Source: Chryseobacterium sp. YIM B08800
Lineage (GTDB): Bacteria; Bacteroidota; Bacteroidia; Flavobacteriales; Weeksellaceae
NCBI RefSeq assembly: GCF_026163565.1
Contig: NZ_JAPDKN010000040.1
Location: forward strand, 1-64,000
Reading direction: 5' to 3'
DNA length: 64,000 bases
The notes below the pieces were generated by a model. That model was not told where the DNA came from. It saw only the letters and a list, made by a program, of their open reading frames with translations, and searched no databases. Below are positions 8,994-18,335 of the stretch, piece after piece (within the stretch, counting starts at the first letter, position 1; every line of letters starts with the position of its first letter). The translations under genes were made by a program, and so were the position numbers.

Positions 8994-9024
8994 AAAAACC
9001 TGAGTAAATGTACTCAGGTTTTTT
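8994..9024 (-). terminator. Terminator after gldN
   Basis: AACCTGAGTA pairs with TACTCAGGTT around a 4-base loop, flanked by A and T runs. It lies about 20 bases after the gldN stop and closes the gldKLMN block. Confidence 0.88.
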
Positions 9025-9042
9025 ATAAATATCAAGTGAAAT

Positions 9043-9981
9043 TTAGTAATTCCACATATCGTTTTCCATTTGAAGAATCTGATCCTTGATTCTTTGGCTT
9101 TCAGCCAACTGCTCTTCAGCATTTCTAGGAATATAATCTTTAATAGTACCGTCACCTAGACCGCTGCTTGATTTGTAGATGATCGAAGAGAATCTTCTTG
9201 CATTAATTATATCATCAAAAGATAAATCCGCTGACGAATTTGCTCTGTTGTATACATAATTGTTTGCTAAAATATCTCTCGCTTTTGGATAATAAATCCA
9301 AAATAAATCGATTAATTCATCTTTACCAGCAATTGGATTACCATTTGCATCAAAAACACCTTGAACATTAGGGTCTGGTCCCATTGCAGCTATACCAAGA
9401 GGTCTGTATTTCATCATACCATCTCTTTTGTCAATAAACCACATACCCATAATTTTTAACATCTTAACATTTTCAGATGTAGTTTCAAAAATATCGGTAT
9501 TTTCTTTTATTTCTTGCTCTGTAGGCTTTCTACCTGATGCAATAATATCAACGATAGCATCACCAGTTACAATTTTTTGTAATCTAGCTTTTATTTGCTC
9601 AGGAGTAAGTTTGGTAGAAAAGTTTTCGTCATCATAAACTTCTTCAATTTGACCACTCATAGCTCCATCTAACAAAACTTGATATAAAGATCTGGTAGTT
9701 TTAGATAATAATCCATTTGGGTTATCATAATAGAATGGTTGATTAATCTTATCATTAAGATCAATAACTTCCCATACCGTCATACTTTTTAAGATGTCTT
9801 TCTCATCTACAAAGCCATATTCTAAAGGAGTAACTTTATTACTAACAACAGTATCTCCTACTTTTTTCATATTTTCAGCTCTCATCTGTCTGAACTCTTC
9901 CGGAGAAGAGGCATTTAGAATAGTCTGAGAAAATGCAAACCCAGATGCTAATACTAAAAGACTGCTAATATATTTTTTCAT
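9043..9981 (-). CDS. gldN: T9SS/gliding protein GldN (PorN)
   Basis: This periplasmic protein of the type IX secretion core binds GldK to form the ring attached to the outer membrane. It has a signal peptide, MKKYISSLLVLASGFAFSQ. The family signature follows: PLEYGFVDEKDILKSMTVWE, then LNDKINQPFYY, and WFIDKRDGMMKYRPLGIAAMG in the middle. It is 312 aa, which fits GldN. It is the last gene of gldK-gldL-gldM-gldN, 17 bases after gldM. The assignment is firm from both sequence and order. Confidence 0.95.
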   Translation of the reverse strand: MKKYISSLLVLASGFAFSQTILNASSPEEFRQMRAENMKKVGDTVVSNKVTPLEYGFVDEKDILKSMTVWEVIDLNDKINQPFYYDNPNGLLSKTTRSLYQVLLDGAMSGQIEEVYDDENFSTKLTPEQIKARLQKIVTGDAIVDIIASGRKPTEQEIKENTDIFETTSENVKMLKIMGMWFIDKRDGMMKYRPLGIAAMGPDPNVQGVFDANGNPIAGKDELIDLFWIYYPKARDILANNYVYNRANSSADLSFDDIINARRFSSIIYKSSSGLGDGTIKDYIPRNAEEQLAESQRIKDQILQMENDMWNY

Positions 9982-9998
9982 AATAATTCTATTTAACC

Positions 9999-11588
9999 TT
10001 ATGGAACATTAATAACGATTGGAGTAATTCTCTTAACAGGTCCTTCCAATCCTTGAGCTGTTGCTTTGATTTCAATAATCGAAACAATATCTCCAGATCT
10101 TACATTTTTCAATAAACCTTCTGCAGGTTCTAATGAATTTCCTTTTACCAACATTGCTGCTTTACCAGGAACTCTAACCATAAATTCAGTTACAGTGAAA
10201 CTAACCGGGAAGTCGAAATCTGGAATCGCTGCCTGTACAGTTTGGTTTTTAATTGAGCTAGCCGGCATGCTTAGAGCATTCTGTCCTCTCATTTGACCTT
10301 GTGGAGGAGGTACATTTTTAATTCTATATTCAAATACTTGAGATACTCTCTTACCTGTAGGATCAGTACCTGAAAGTGTCAGATTAATTGTATTTCCAGT
10401 AGTTGGTTTTACATTCCATTTACCCTTACCTGAGCTTGATACATTTCCACTTGAAGCTGTTAAAGATAGTTGAGCATTATCTGCACCAAGGATAGATCCT
10501 GAAACAGGATTCTGTAGTCCTCTATACATAACGTTCATCTTATCAGCTGAAAGTAACAGACCTTGTTCAAGTTTTACTTGTTGTGGACCTGCGATTACAT
10601 TATAAGTATGTGTAAATGGATATTGCGTTGCTTTACCAGTTGCATCTGTTAAAGTAATTACACCACCAATCTTTTTCTCACCAAGACCTCCAGTATTTAA
10701 AGGTAGGAATCCTTTTCCATTTTCTTGTCTGCTAACACCACTGATGCTAATTTTACTACTGTTAGAATAGTTACCTAACATAACAATAGCCTCAGCTTTT
10801 TTACCAGCTTGTACATCAGTTGGAGCAGAAACAATTGCTTCATATTGATTAAACTTAATACTAGCATCAACTTTTTCCTGAAGCATTAACGCCAATGCAT
10901 CTGACTGTACGTTTCTTGCATCATTCTGAATAATCTCTAGATTTGAAATCGCAGCAATAAGAGGTTGGTGATAGAATTTATTCTGAAACCAAGTTTTACC
11001 ATTTGGAGATTTCCCTGCAGGATACTCTGCAATGATAGATCTATTTGCTCTTTCAACTAATTTCAACAACTGTGGGTTACCTCCAAAATTAGCCACAATG
11101 TAAGATCTTACATCATCTAATTGCTTTTTAAGCTCTAAAGCTTTTGCAGAAGGTGTGTTTTCATCACCATCCTTAAAGAAATATTCAGTTGTAGCCTCAT
11201 TATTGTTCAATGCTGAGAAGTTTTCACTTACATCCATGTCTTTTCCTGTTTTAGGATCTTTATCATGGAAGTCTGATTGTTTCTTAAGCGTTACTTTGAT
11301 ATCTTCAGCTGCTTTTACCAATACATCGATCTTAGCTTTCAGTCCCTTATACTGTTCCCAAGCTGTTGCATAAGTATCGGGCACTTGTTCAGCTTTAGCC
11401 TCTAATGTTTTTTCAAAAATATCTTCATTTTTCTGCTCTGTCAAAAACCTTGTTTCATTTAAGGCTCTTGTAGAATCATAATATGATCTGATAATTTCAA
11501 CATCGATGTTGAGGGCCATCATAGCGATGAACACCAAATACATCAGGTTGATCATCTTCTGACGTGGAGTCTGTTTTCCTTTTGCCAT
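9999..11588 (-). CDS. gldM: T9SS motor protein GldM (PorM)
   Basis: This inner-membrane protein pairs with GldL as the T9SS and gliding motor, and its long periplasmic part reaches toward GldK/GldN. The N-terminus is a short cytoplasmic stretch (MAKGKQTPRQ) followed by one transmembrane helix, MINLMYLVFIAMMALNIDVE. The rest of the 529 residues are periplasmic, first helical (LNETRFLTEQKNEDIFEKTL), then beta-rich domains with a C-terminal region containing PPPQGQMRGQNALSMPAS. Length and order match the family. It sits between gldL (41-base gap) and gldN (17-base gap). Confidence 0.96.
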   Translation of the reverse strand: MAKGKQTPRQKMINLMYLVFIAMMALNIDVEIIRSYYDSTRALNETRFLTEQKNEDIFEKTLEAKAEQVPDTYATAWEQYKGLKAKIDVLVKAAEDIKVTLKKQSDFHDKDPKTGKDMDVSENFSALNNNEATTEYFFKDGDENTPSAKALELKKQLDDVRSYIVANFGGNPQLLKLVERANRSIIAEYPAGKSPNGKTWFQNKFYHQPLIAAISNLEIIQNDARNVQSDALALMLQEKVDASIKFNQYEAIVSAPTDVQAGKKAEAIVMLGNYSNSSKISISGVSRQENGKGFLPLNTGGLGEKKIGGVITLTDATGKATQYPFTHTYNVIAGPQQVKLEQGLLLSADKMNVMYRGLQNPVSGSILGADNAQLSLTASSGNVSSSGKGKWNVKPTTGNTINLTLSGTDPTGKRVSQVFEYRIKNVPPPQGQMRGQNALSMPASSIKNQTVQAAIPDFDFPVSFTVTEFMVRVPGKAAMLVKGNSLEPAEGLLKNVRSGDIVSIIEIKATAQGLEGPVKRITPIVINVP

Positions 11589-11629
11589 TCTTTTTTCTTT
11601 AGTTTTTTGTTTAAATAATGGTTAAGGAA

Positions 11630-12322
11630 TTATGACTTCATAGCAGTTAACATACCACCGTAAACTCTGTTTAAGCTGTTTAAGTTAGTTGTTAAACCTT
11701 GTAATTCTTGATTAAATTTCTCAGATTGCTCTGCTGATTTTTGCATATCATCAACATATTTTTTAGCAAAATCTGATTGTCTCTGACCATTTTCTAACTG
11801 CATTGCATAAAGAGCATTCATGCTTTCCATGTGTGAAGCAGCTTTGTTTAATTGGTCATTGTATTTGTGTGTAGAAGCAGATACGTCAACAGTTTGGTTG
11901 ATTTGATCTACTGAGCTTGAGAATTTATCAATCCCTGTTCTTAGTCTATCAAATAATTGTACGTCAAGCTTAGCATCCTGAAGCATTTTATCTAACTTAC
12001 TTGAAAGAGAGTTCTCTAATTCCGCAAAATGATCTACTGTATTCTTTGCAGAGATATTTGAATGTAGAGGATTTGGATTTGCATGCTTATCCAACAATTC
12101 AGGATAAACATTTTCCCAGTGGTACGACTCTTCAGCAGCAGGAGGGTCGAATGCAAAAATAATAAAGATAATCGCCTCAGTTACAAGCCCTACTGTAAGA
12201 GCGATGTTTCCGTTAATTGGTCCCAAGGTAATGTGAGTAATTTTAAGCCAAGCTCCAAGAATTACAATTGCAGCACCGAATGAATAGAAGAAATTCATCC
12301 AAGCATCTTTAGTCTTAAACAT
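11630..12322 (-). CDS. gldL: T9SS motor protein GldL (PorL)
   Basis: This cytoplasmic-membrane stator-like subunit of the proton-driven T9SS motor has two helices at the N-terminus: FFYSFGAAIVILGAWLKITH and NIALTVGLVTEAIIFIIFAF. The lysine in helix 1 (K27) and the glutamate in helix 2 (E49), known to matter for proton use in the family, are both present at those positions. The remaining roughly 165 residues are cytoplasmic and helical or coiled-coil. At 230 aa it is normal length. It lies 56 bases after gldK and 41 before gldM. Confidence 0.96.
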   Translation of the reverse strand: MFKTKDAWMNFFYSFGAAIVILGAWLKITHITLGPINGNIALTVGLVTEAIIFIIFAFDPPAAEESYHWENVYPELLDKHANPNPLHSNISAKNTVDHFAELENSLSSKLDKMLQDAKLDVQLFDRLRTGIDKFSSSVDQINQTVDVSASTHKYNDQLNKAASHMESMNALYAMQLENGQRQSDFAKKYVDDMQKSAEQSEKFNQELQGLTTNLNSLNRVYGGMLTAMKS

Positions 12323-12378
12323 ATAAGTTAGTTTTTTTTAAATGTTATAAATTGATAATAAAAATAATTTAAGCAATA

Positions 12379-13791
12379 TTATCTGTTAACTCTTTTCGCT
12401 TTAACAGCTGCTTCAGGAATATCTTGTACTGTTCTGAAACCGATATAACTTCTTGCAGAATCTTTGTTTTCCCAGTCTCTTGCACCTGTCATCAACATAT
12501 AACCAACATCTTTCCAAGAACCTCCTCTTACAGATTTTTTGTTATCTACTTTAGATTTAATAGAAGGATTTAAAGTAGAAGAGAATCCATAAGCAGAATT
12601 GTTATAACCTGATTCTGTCCATTCAGAAACGTTACCTGCCATATCAAATAATCCGAAAGTATTCTTTTTGAATTTTTTTACAGGAGCAGTGTAAGTGTAA
12701 GTTCCTTTTTTCTCATCTTCCATATAGCTACCTCTTTTTGGCTTGAAGTTTGCTAAATAACAACCTCTATCATCCATTAAATAAGGACCACCCCAAGGAT
12801 AAGTAGCATTTTGTTTTCCACCTCTTGCTGCGTATTCCCATTCCATTTCGTTAGGAAGACGGAAACGTAAAGGTCTTTGTTGTTTTCTTTTCAAGCTTTC
12901 GTTATAATCAGACTTTAATTTAGTTCTGAAATCACAGTATGCTCTTGCCTGATCCCAAGTTACCCCAACAACAGGATAATCTTTGTAAGCTTTGTGCCAG
13001 AAATACTGTTCAAATAAAGGCTCATTATAAGTAAAGTGGAAATCATTTACCCAAACTGTTGTATCTGGATAGATTGCAATACTTTCGCTTCTTAAGAAGT
13101 TTGCACCTCTTTCGTTATCAGCGATAGCAACATCCATATCTCCCCATCTATAACCATATTTTAATTTACTAACATCAATAAGTCTTTCACTTCCTACTCT
13201 AGAAGATGCAGGTAAATACATAGACTCAAGAACTTCAGCATATTCTACATCAGGATATTTTGATGTATTCCAATGTAATGGAATTTTCCAATCTAATCTT
13301 TTAGTATCATCGTAACCGTCTCTACCTCCGGCTCCTTCAAGATATTCTTGATATGGTGTTAAATTTTCTTCTTTTTTAGCAAGATAAGCATAGTCTCCGA
13401 TGCTTGCACCTCGGCCACCACCATCGCCACCTTCACCAGCTGCTTCAGCAAGCATAGTTCTAGCGATAGAATCTCTTACATAATTGATGAAAACCCTGTA
13501 TTCTGCATTAGTAGTTTCCGCCTCATCCATAAAGAAAGGAGCAACAGTTACAGTTTTCAAAGGTGCAGTTTCACCATTATTGGTAAATGATTCATCGGCC
13601 ATACCAGCAATAAACGAACCGCCAGGAATTGCCACCATACCATAAGGTCTTTGTGCAACAAATGATTTTGTTTTTTCTCTAGGTATCAATTCTCCTTTTG
13701 TTCCAGGCTTCCCTACAGAAGAAGATCCACCACCTGAACAAGATACCGATGCTACCGACGCAGACAATAATAAAAGAAATATCCTTTTCAT
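12379..13791 (-). CDS. gldK: T9SS/gliding lipoprotein GldK (PorK), FGE-sulfatase fold
   Basis: This outer-membrane lipoprotein forms the periplasmic T9SS ring with GldN. It has a lipoprotein signal with the lipid Cys at residue 18 (SASVASVSC) and then a Gly/Ser-rich linker. The formylglycine-generating-enzyme-like domain includes MVAIPGGSFIAGM, YPVVGVTWDQARAYCDF, RLPNEMEWEYAARGGK, FDMAGNVSEWTE and VRGGSWKD. GldK proteins use this fold structurally and are not known as enzymes. A Gly-rich stretch (GEGGDGGGRGAS, near residue 120) interrupts the early part of the domain. It is first in gldKLMN, 108 bases after glmS. Confidence 0.95.
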   Translation of the reverse strand: MKRIFLLLLSASVASVSCSGGGSSSVGKPGTKGELIPREKTKSFVAQRPYGMVAIPGGSFIAGMADESFTNNGETAPLKTVTVAPFFMDEAETTNAEYRVFINYVRDSIARTMLAEAAGEGGDGGGRGASIGDYAYLAKKEENLTPYQEYLEGAGGRDGYDDTKRLDWKIPLHWNTSKYPDVEYAEVLESMYLPASSRVGSERLIDVSKLKYGYRWGDMDVAIADNERGANFLRSESIAIYPDTTVWVNDFHFTYNEPLFEQYFWHKAYKDYPVVGVTWDQARAYCDFRTKLKSDYNESLKRKQQRPLRFRLPNEMEWEYAARGGKQNATYPWGGPYLMDDRGCYLANFKPKRGSYMEDEKKGTYTYTAPVKKFKKNTFGLFDMAGNVSEWTESGYNNSAYGFSSTLNPSIKSKVDNKKSVRGGSWKDVGYMLMTGARDWENKDSARSYIGFRTVQDIPEAAVKAKRVNR

Positions 13792-13899
13792 GTTAATTTT
13801 TATAATTAAGCCGTAAATATATAATTTTTTTAAGAAACTTTTAAGATTTTTTTTAGAATAACGAAAAAAACCTGAACTTATTTTATTTCCAAGTACTTT

Positions 13900-15753
13900 T
13901 TACTCTACAGTTACTGATTTTGCAAGATTTCTTGGCTGGTCTACATTAGCACCTCTATACACTGCTATATAATAAGCTAATAGCTGTAAAGGCACTGAGG
14001 CTACTATTGGAGAAAAACATTCTGAAGTTTCAGGAATTTCAATTACATAATCTGCCATTGAACTTACCTGAGTATCTCCTTTGTTTACTACCGCAATTAC
14101 TTTACCTTTTCTAGCTTTAATTTCCTGCACATTACTTACAATCTTATCGTAGTGTCCTTTTTTAGGTGCAATGATAACGATTGGCATATTTTCGTCAATT
14201 AGAGCGATTGGTCCGTGCTTCATTTCTGCCGCAGGATAACCTTCAGCATGGATGTAAGAAATCTCTTTTAATTTAAGAGCACCTTCCAAAGCTGCAGGAT
14301 AATTGTAACCTCTTCCTAAGTAAAGGAAATTGGTTGCATTAATAAAGTCTTTTGCAATATTTTGAGTAAGCTCGTGAGTTCCCTCCAAAACTTCTTCGAT
14401 TTTCTTAGGAATCGCATCCAGTTCAGAGATAAGACTCATAAATTCAGCATTTCCTAAATTACCATTATGTTTTCCTAATTTTAATGCAATTAAAGAAAGA
14501 ATAGTTAACTGAGCAGTAAACGCTTTTGTAGAAGCAACACCAATTTCTGGTCCTGCATGAGTGTAAGATCCCGCATCTGTAATTCTCGCAATAGAAGAAT
14601 CTACTACATTACATATACCATATATAAATGCACCTTTTTCTTTAGCTAGTTTTAATGCAGCCATTGTATCTGCAGTTTCTCCTGACTGAGAGATAGCAAT
14701 TACAACATCTTTATCTGTAATAATCGGATTTCTGTATCTAAATTCTGAAGCATATTCTACTTCTACAGGAACTCTTGCAAATTCTTCAATTAAATATTCA
14801 CCGATAAGACCTGCGTGCCATGAAGTACCACAAGCAATGATGATGATTCTGTTAGCGTTTTTGAATTTTTCTACATGATCCCAAATTCCCGCCATTTTAA
14901 TAACACCTTCATTTACAATAAGTCTTCCTCTCATTGTATCGTGAATAGATTTTGGCTGTTCAAAGATTTCTTTCAACATAAAATGCTCGTATCCACCTTT
15001 TTCGATCTGCTCTAAACTTAATTTTAATTCTTGAATTTCAGGAATTATTTTAGAATTTTCTGTGATTGTTCTGATGTCTACACCGCCTTCTAATGATATA
15101 GTTGCCATGTGACCTTCTTCAAGGTAAATCGCTTCTTTTGTAAATTCAACAAAAGGAGAAGCATCAGACGCAATAAAATATTCTTTATCACCAATTCCGA
15201 TTGCCAACGGAGAACCTAATCTTGCAACAACCAAAAGTCCTGGATAATCTTCGTGCATTACTGTAATAGCATAAGCTCCATAAACTTCGTTAAGAGCATA
15301 TCTTACAGCTTCAGGAAAATCAGTTTCTGAGCTAAGCTCAGTAAAATACTGAATAAGATTAACTAAAACTTCTGTATCTGTTTCAGATTTGAAAGAAAAC
15401 CCTTTCTCGGTAAGCATTGTTTTAATTGTATCATAATTTTCAATAATACCATTATGAACAAGTGCAATTTTCCCATTGTTAGAAACATGAGGATGCGAGT
15501 TTCTATCGCTTGGTACACCGTGAGTTGCCCAACGCGTATGCCCCATTCCTATTTTTGCAGTTCCTTTTAAATTATGAGAAATATTGACTAAATCATCAAC
15601 TTTTCCTTTGGTTTTTTCAACACTAAAGCTGTTGGCAGTATTTTCTAAAACAATTCCGGCACTGTCGTAACCTCTATATTCTAATCTTCTAAGACCATTG
15701 ATAACAATATCATAAGCATCTTGAAAACCTGTATAACCAACTATTCCGCACAT
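13900..15753 (-). CDS. glmS: Glutamine--fructose-6-phosphate aminotransferase (isomerizing)
   Basis: It makes glucosamine-6-phosphate from fructose-6-phosphate and glutamine, the first step toward UDP-GlcNAc, peptidoglycan and LPS. The N-terminus MCGIVGYTG supplies the catalytic Cys2 of the class II glutaminase domain. GHTRWATHG and HNGIIENY are glutamine-site motifs. Two SIS domains follow, the first with IIIACGTSWHAG and SQSGETADT, the second with GRGYNYPAALEGALKLKE. The C-terminus DQPRNLAKSVTVE is the conserved sugar-channel tail. At 617 aa it is full length. It lies 28 bases downstream of the DUF4270 gene on the same strand and is probably co-transcribed with it. Confidence 0.97.
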   Translation of the reverse strand: MCGIVGYTGFQDAYDIVINGLRRLEYRGYDSAGIVLENTANSFSVEKTKGKVDDLVNISHNLKGTAKIGMGHTRWATHGVPSDRNSHPHVSNNGKIALVHNGIIENYDTIKTMLTEKGFSFKSETDTEVLVNLIQYFTELSSETDFPEAVRYALNEVYGAYAITVMHEDYPGLLVVARLGSPLAIGIGDKEYFIASDASPFVEFTKEAIYLEEGHMATISLEGGVDIRTITENSKIIPEIQELKLSLEQIEKGGYEHFMLKEIFEQPKSIHDTMRGRLIVNEGVIKMAGIWDHVEKFKNANRIIIIACGTSWHAGLIGEYLIEEFARVPVEVEYASEFRYRNPIITDKDVVIAISQSGETADTMAALKLAKEKGAFIYGICNVVDSSIARITDAGSYTHAGPEIGVASTKAFTAQLTILSLIALKLGKHNGNLGNAEFMSLISELDAIPKKIEEVLEGTHELTQNIAKDFINATNFLYLGRGYNYPAALEGALKLKEISYIHAEGYPAAEMKHGPIALIDENMPIVIIAPKKGHYDKIVSNVQEIKARKGKVIAVVNKGDTQVSSMADYVIEIPETSECFSPIVASVPLQLLAYYIAVYRGANVDQPRNLAKSVTVE

Positions 15754-15781
15754 ATTTTAATCAAGTGTATTTTTTAATATT

Positions 15782-17389
15782 TTATTTTTTTGTTCCGAAA
15801 GTCACTCTTAGTTTAATTTCATTAGGAGTAACGGTTGTATCATTCTCAGCGTTTGTTGGGTCTGATCCTACAAAGACAGCTCTTCCCATAGAAAAGGCTC
15901 TGGTAGTATAATTGTATCCCGCAATAGTACCTGAAGAGTTAGGTGCAAACTGAGCAAGATCTATTTTGAAATATTTATCATTATAAGCAGCCCCCGATTC
16001 AACAATATCTTTTAAAGATTTGGTTACTGTAAAATCGTAATAAGCAGGGTTCTTATCCAAATCATACGCTCTTAACGGGATAAATAAAGCTCCTAGAGAA
16101 GTATAATCTGTGGTAAATGCTGTTGTTTCTTTTCCACTAGAGTCTTTATCTCTTTGAACAATCGTAAAGTTAGTAGGTTTTACATAAGGATTAGACCATT
16201 CTGACTTATCTGTATAGATTCTGATTTTTGCACTGATAATAGCTGCTTTATCATTTTGATATAACTGTTTGAGTTTATCTATCTCTTCTTTTTTGAATTT
16301 TACACCAATGGAATTACCACCCATTCCTTGTGCATACAATTTCTTATCTCCGGTTGTTGTATTTGGTATTACACTTTGAATAGCCGCACTAGTTCTATCA
16401 TACTCATAATAAGCAGAATGTACATTTGTCCCTTTTACATCAAACTCATATTTTGTTTGAGGTCTTGTAGTTGTTCCATTTTCAACTTTATCATTCTTAT
16501 AATACATTATAAGTTGCATATCATTTGGAGTAAACTGAAATAAGTAACCGTCATTTTCAACAACAGATACTTTCAACCCTCTAAAATGTCTGATAAAATT
16601 TGACACATCATTTAATTCTGGCTGTCCTTTCTTATCAATAATTTTAGTTTGGAAAACAGACGGTGTCAATTGAATTCTTACTGAAGGGGTCGATGAAGTA
16701 AATAATTCAGTGTTATCAGAATCTTTTGTAACGACAACAGAACTTACACTTCCATCTTTGATTTCTTTTGAACCTAAAGCTGTGGTATTTGTCAAGAAGT
16801 TTTTATTAGAATAAACAATATCATTAACCCCATTCATAAATTCAGTAACTTCATTTACCCTTAGAGTAAGCTTACCTCCGTTAAGTTTTGCTTTACCATA
16901 TTTTTTAATAGGATATGTATTAACTACTTTTTTAGCATCAACATTTCCATCCGGATAAACATAACTTTCATTTGTGGTAGTTGTAAGAGAATCTAAAGAC
17001 ACCACAGGCTTAAGAACCAAAACCACAGAATCTACCACCGCATTAGTTCCAAAATCAGGGTTATAAGAAGCTAATCTTACTTGAGTAAAATAAGAAGCTT
17101 TTTGCTTACCAAACTGATTCTCATCAAAAGCTCCCAAAACAGCAGTTGAAGAAGTTGAGCCAGAGCTAATAAGATTTAATAATTTGAATGCATCTGTTCT
17201 TATGGTATCATTATTATTAATATTATAAGCAATAAGATCATAAGAAGTTTCAGCTCCTTCTGCCGCACCATTTAAAAATAGTTGCTCACCTAAAGAATCT
17301 GGTTCCGGTTCGCAGTTATAAACCAAAACACCACCTAAAACCATTACAGAAAGAATGGTGAAAATTTTTCTAATATTATAAATCATCAA
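15782..17389 (-). CDS. DUF4270 family lipoprotein
   Basis: This 535-aa exported lipoprotein of a Bacteroidota-specific family has no assigned role. The lipid Cys is at about residue 26 (VMVLGGVLVYNCEPEPD). The following GEQLFLNG matches how DUF4270 proteins begin, and the rest is beta-rich, with short strands such as VVDSVVLVLKPVVSLDS and AKIRIYTDKSEW. It lies 8 bases after the glycogen-synthase-like gene and 28 before glmS. I recall this order as common in flavobacteria, and it suggests a cell-envelope function. Confidence 0.85.
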   Translation of the reverse strand: MMIYNIRKIFTILSVMVLGGVLVYNCEPEPDSLGEQLFLNGAAEGAETSYDLIAYNINNNDTIRTDAFKLLNLISSGSTSSTAVLGAFDENQFGKQKASYFTQVRLASYNPDFGTNAVVDSVVLVLKPVVSLDSLTTTTNESYVYPDGNVDAKKVVNTYPIKKYGKAKLNGGKLTLRVNEVTEFMNGVNDIVYSNKNFLTNTTALGSKEIKDGSVSSVVVTKDSDNTELFTSSTPSVRIQLTPSVFQTKIIDKKGQPELNDVSNFIRHFRGLKVSVVENDGYLFQFTPNDMQLIMYYKNDKVENGTTTRPQTKYEFDVKGTNVHSAYYEYDRTSAAIQSVIPNTTTGDKKLYAQGMGGNSIGVKFKKEEIDKLKQLYQNDKAAIISAKIRIYTDKSEWSNPYVKPTNFTIVQRDKDSSGKETTAFTTDYTSLGALFIPLRAYDLDKNPAYYDFTVTKSLKDIVESGAAYNDKYFKIDLAQFAPNSSGTIAGYNYTTRAFSMGRAVFVGSDPTNAENDTTVTPNEIKLRVTFGTKK

Positions 17390-17397
17390 AATGTATA

Positions 17398-18168
17398 TTA
17401 ATATAATTTACTGATAGAGTCTACATCAAGGTATTCAGATTTTGAAGTAGTCGTTTCATTGAAACCTTTATCAAGATCACCGTTCAAAAACTCGTCACCT
17501 TTTACAACTTCGTCTACATAATTCATACTTTCAATTACGAAACTCTCGAAGCTTGGTTTATTTAACGCATTTAAATCTGAAATATTATCAAACTGCAGTT
17601 TCTCTCCTACATTTCCTGCCAAAGCTGCATCTTTCTCATTATATAATGAAAGTACAATTTTAGCATCCTTGAAATAAGTATCAGATTTGTAGTATGTTTT
17701 CAGATAAATAGGCACGAAAGAAGACATCCATCCGTTTAAGTGGATAACATCCGGAACCCAGTTTAGTTTCTTGATCGTTTCTATCACACCGCGTGCAAAG
17801 AATATAGCTCTCTCGTCATTATCTTCAAAAGCTACTCCTTCGTCATCAAAATAATATTGCTTTCTTTTAAAGTATTCTTCATTATCGATAAAGTAAACCT
17901 GTAGTCTTTCACCCGGAAGTGAAGCCACTTTAATAATTAAAGGCTGATCTAAATCATTGATAATAATATTCATCCCTGAAAGACGAATTACTTCATGAAG
18001 CTGGAATTTTCTCTCACTTATCTGTCCGAATCTTGGCATAAAAACTCTTACATCATTGCCTTCTTGGTGCATTTTAAGTGCCATCTTGTTTACCACCGCT
18101 GCTAAATTTGTATCTTCCTGATAAGGGTACATCTCTGTGGTAATGTACAGTATTTTCTGATTGGGCAT
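17398..18168 (-). CDS. Half-length glycogen/starch-synthase-like protein (GT5 N-domain only)
   Basis: It matches only the N-terminal (acceptor-side) Rossmann half of GlgA: KILYITTEMYPYQEDTNLAA, then GNDVRVFMPRFGQI, VYFIDNEEYFKRKQYY and PDVIHLNGWMSSFVP. It stops at 256 aa, so the C-terminal nucleotide-sugar half is absent. The usual Lys-x-Gly-Gly ADP-glucose motif is replaced by the segment around EDTNLAAV. Catalytic glycogen synthesis is therefore unlikely. Such short proteins are annotated as glycogen/starch synthase in flavobacteria. It is divergent from panC and first in a likely operon with DUF4270 and glmS. Confidence 0.8.
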   Translation of the reverse strand: MPNQKILYITTEMYPYQEDTNLAAVVNKMALKMHQEGNDVRVFMPRFGQISERKFQLHEVIRLSGMNIIINDLDQPLIIKVASLPGERLQVYFIDNEEYFKRKQYYFDDEGVAFEDNDERAIFFARGVIETIKKLNWVPDVIHLNGWMSSFVPIYLKTYYKSDTYFKDAKIVLSLYNEKDAALAGNVGEKLQFDNISDLNALNKPSFESFVIESMNYVDEVVKGDEFLNGDLDKGFNETTTSKSEYLDVDSISKLY

Positions 18169-18206
18169 ATAATTTTTTATATAATTTTTAAATAACGCTT
18201 AATATG

Positions 18207-18214
18207 CAAAATTA
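18207..18214 (-). promoter_or_regulatory. -7 box for the glgA-like operon
   Basis: The minus strand reads TAATTTTG, matching TAnnTTTG, 39 bases before the start codon of the glycogen-synthase-like gene. It is in the divergent region shared with panC. Confidence 0.5.
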
Positions 18215-18307
18215 CGAAAAAACATTCAACATTATCCTAATTAACATTTTTTTACGATAGTTGTTAAGATATTAGTGGAAAACTAAAAATAAATATCTTA
18301 ATATTAG

Positions 18308-18315
18308 TATTTTTG
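18308..18315 (+). promoter_or_regulatory. -7 box for panC
   Basis: TATTTTTG fits TAnnTTTG and ends 20 bases before the panC ATG. Together with the minus-strand box near 18210 it marks a divergent promoter pair. Confidence 0.5.
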
Positions 18316-18335
18316 AATTGTTATTAAAATAAACT

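Noticed and set aside
12379-13791. Active formylglycine-generating enzyme
   Set aside because: The FGE fold belongs to GldK, as shown by the gldL-gldM-gldN neighbours. GldK proteins use the fold structurally.
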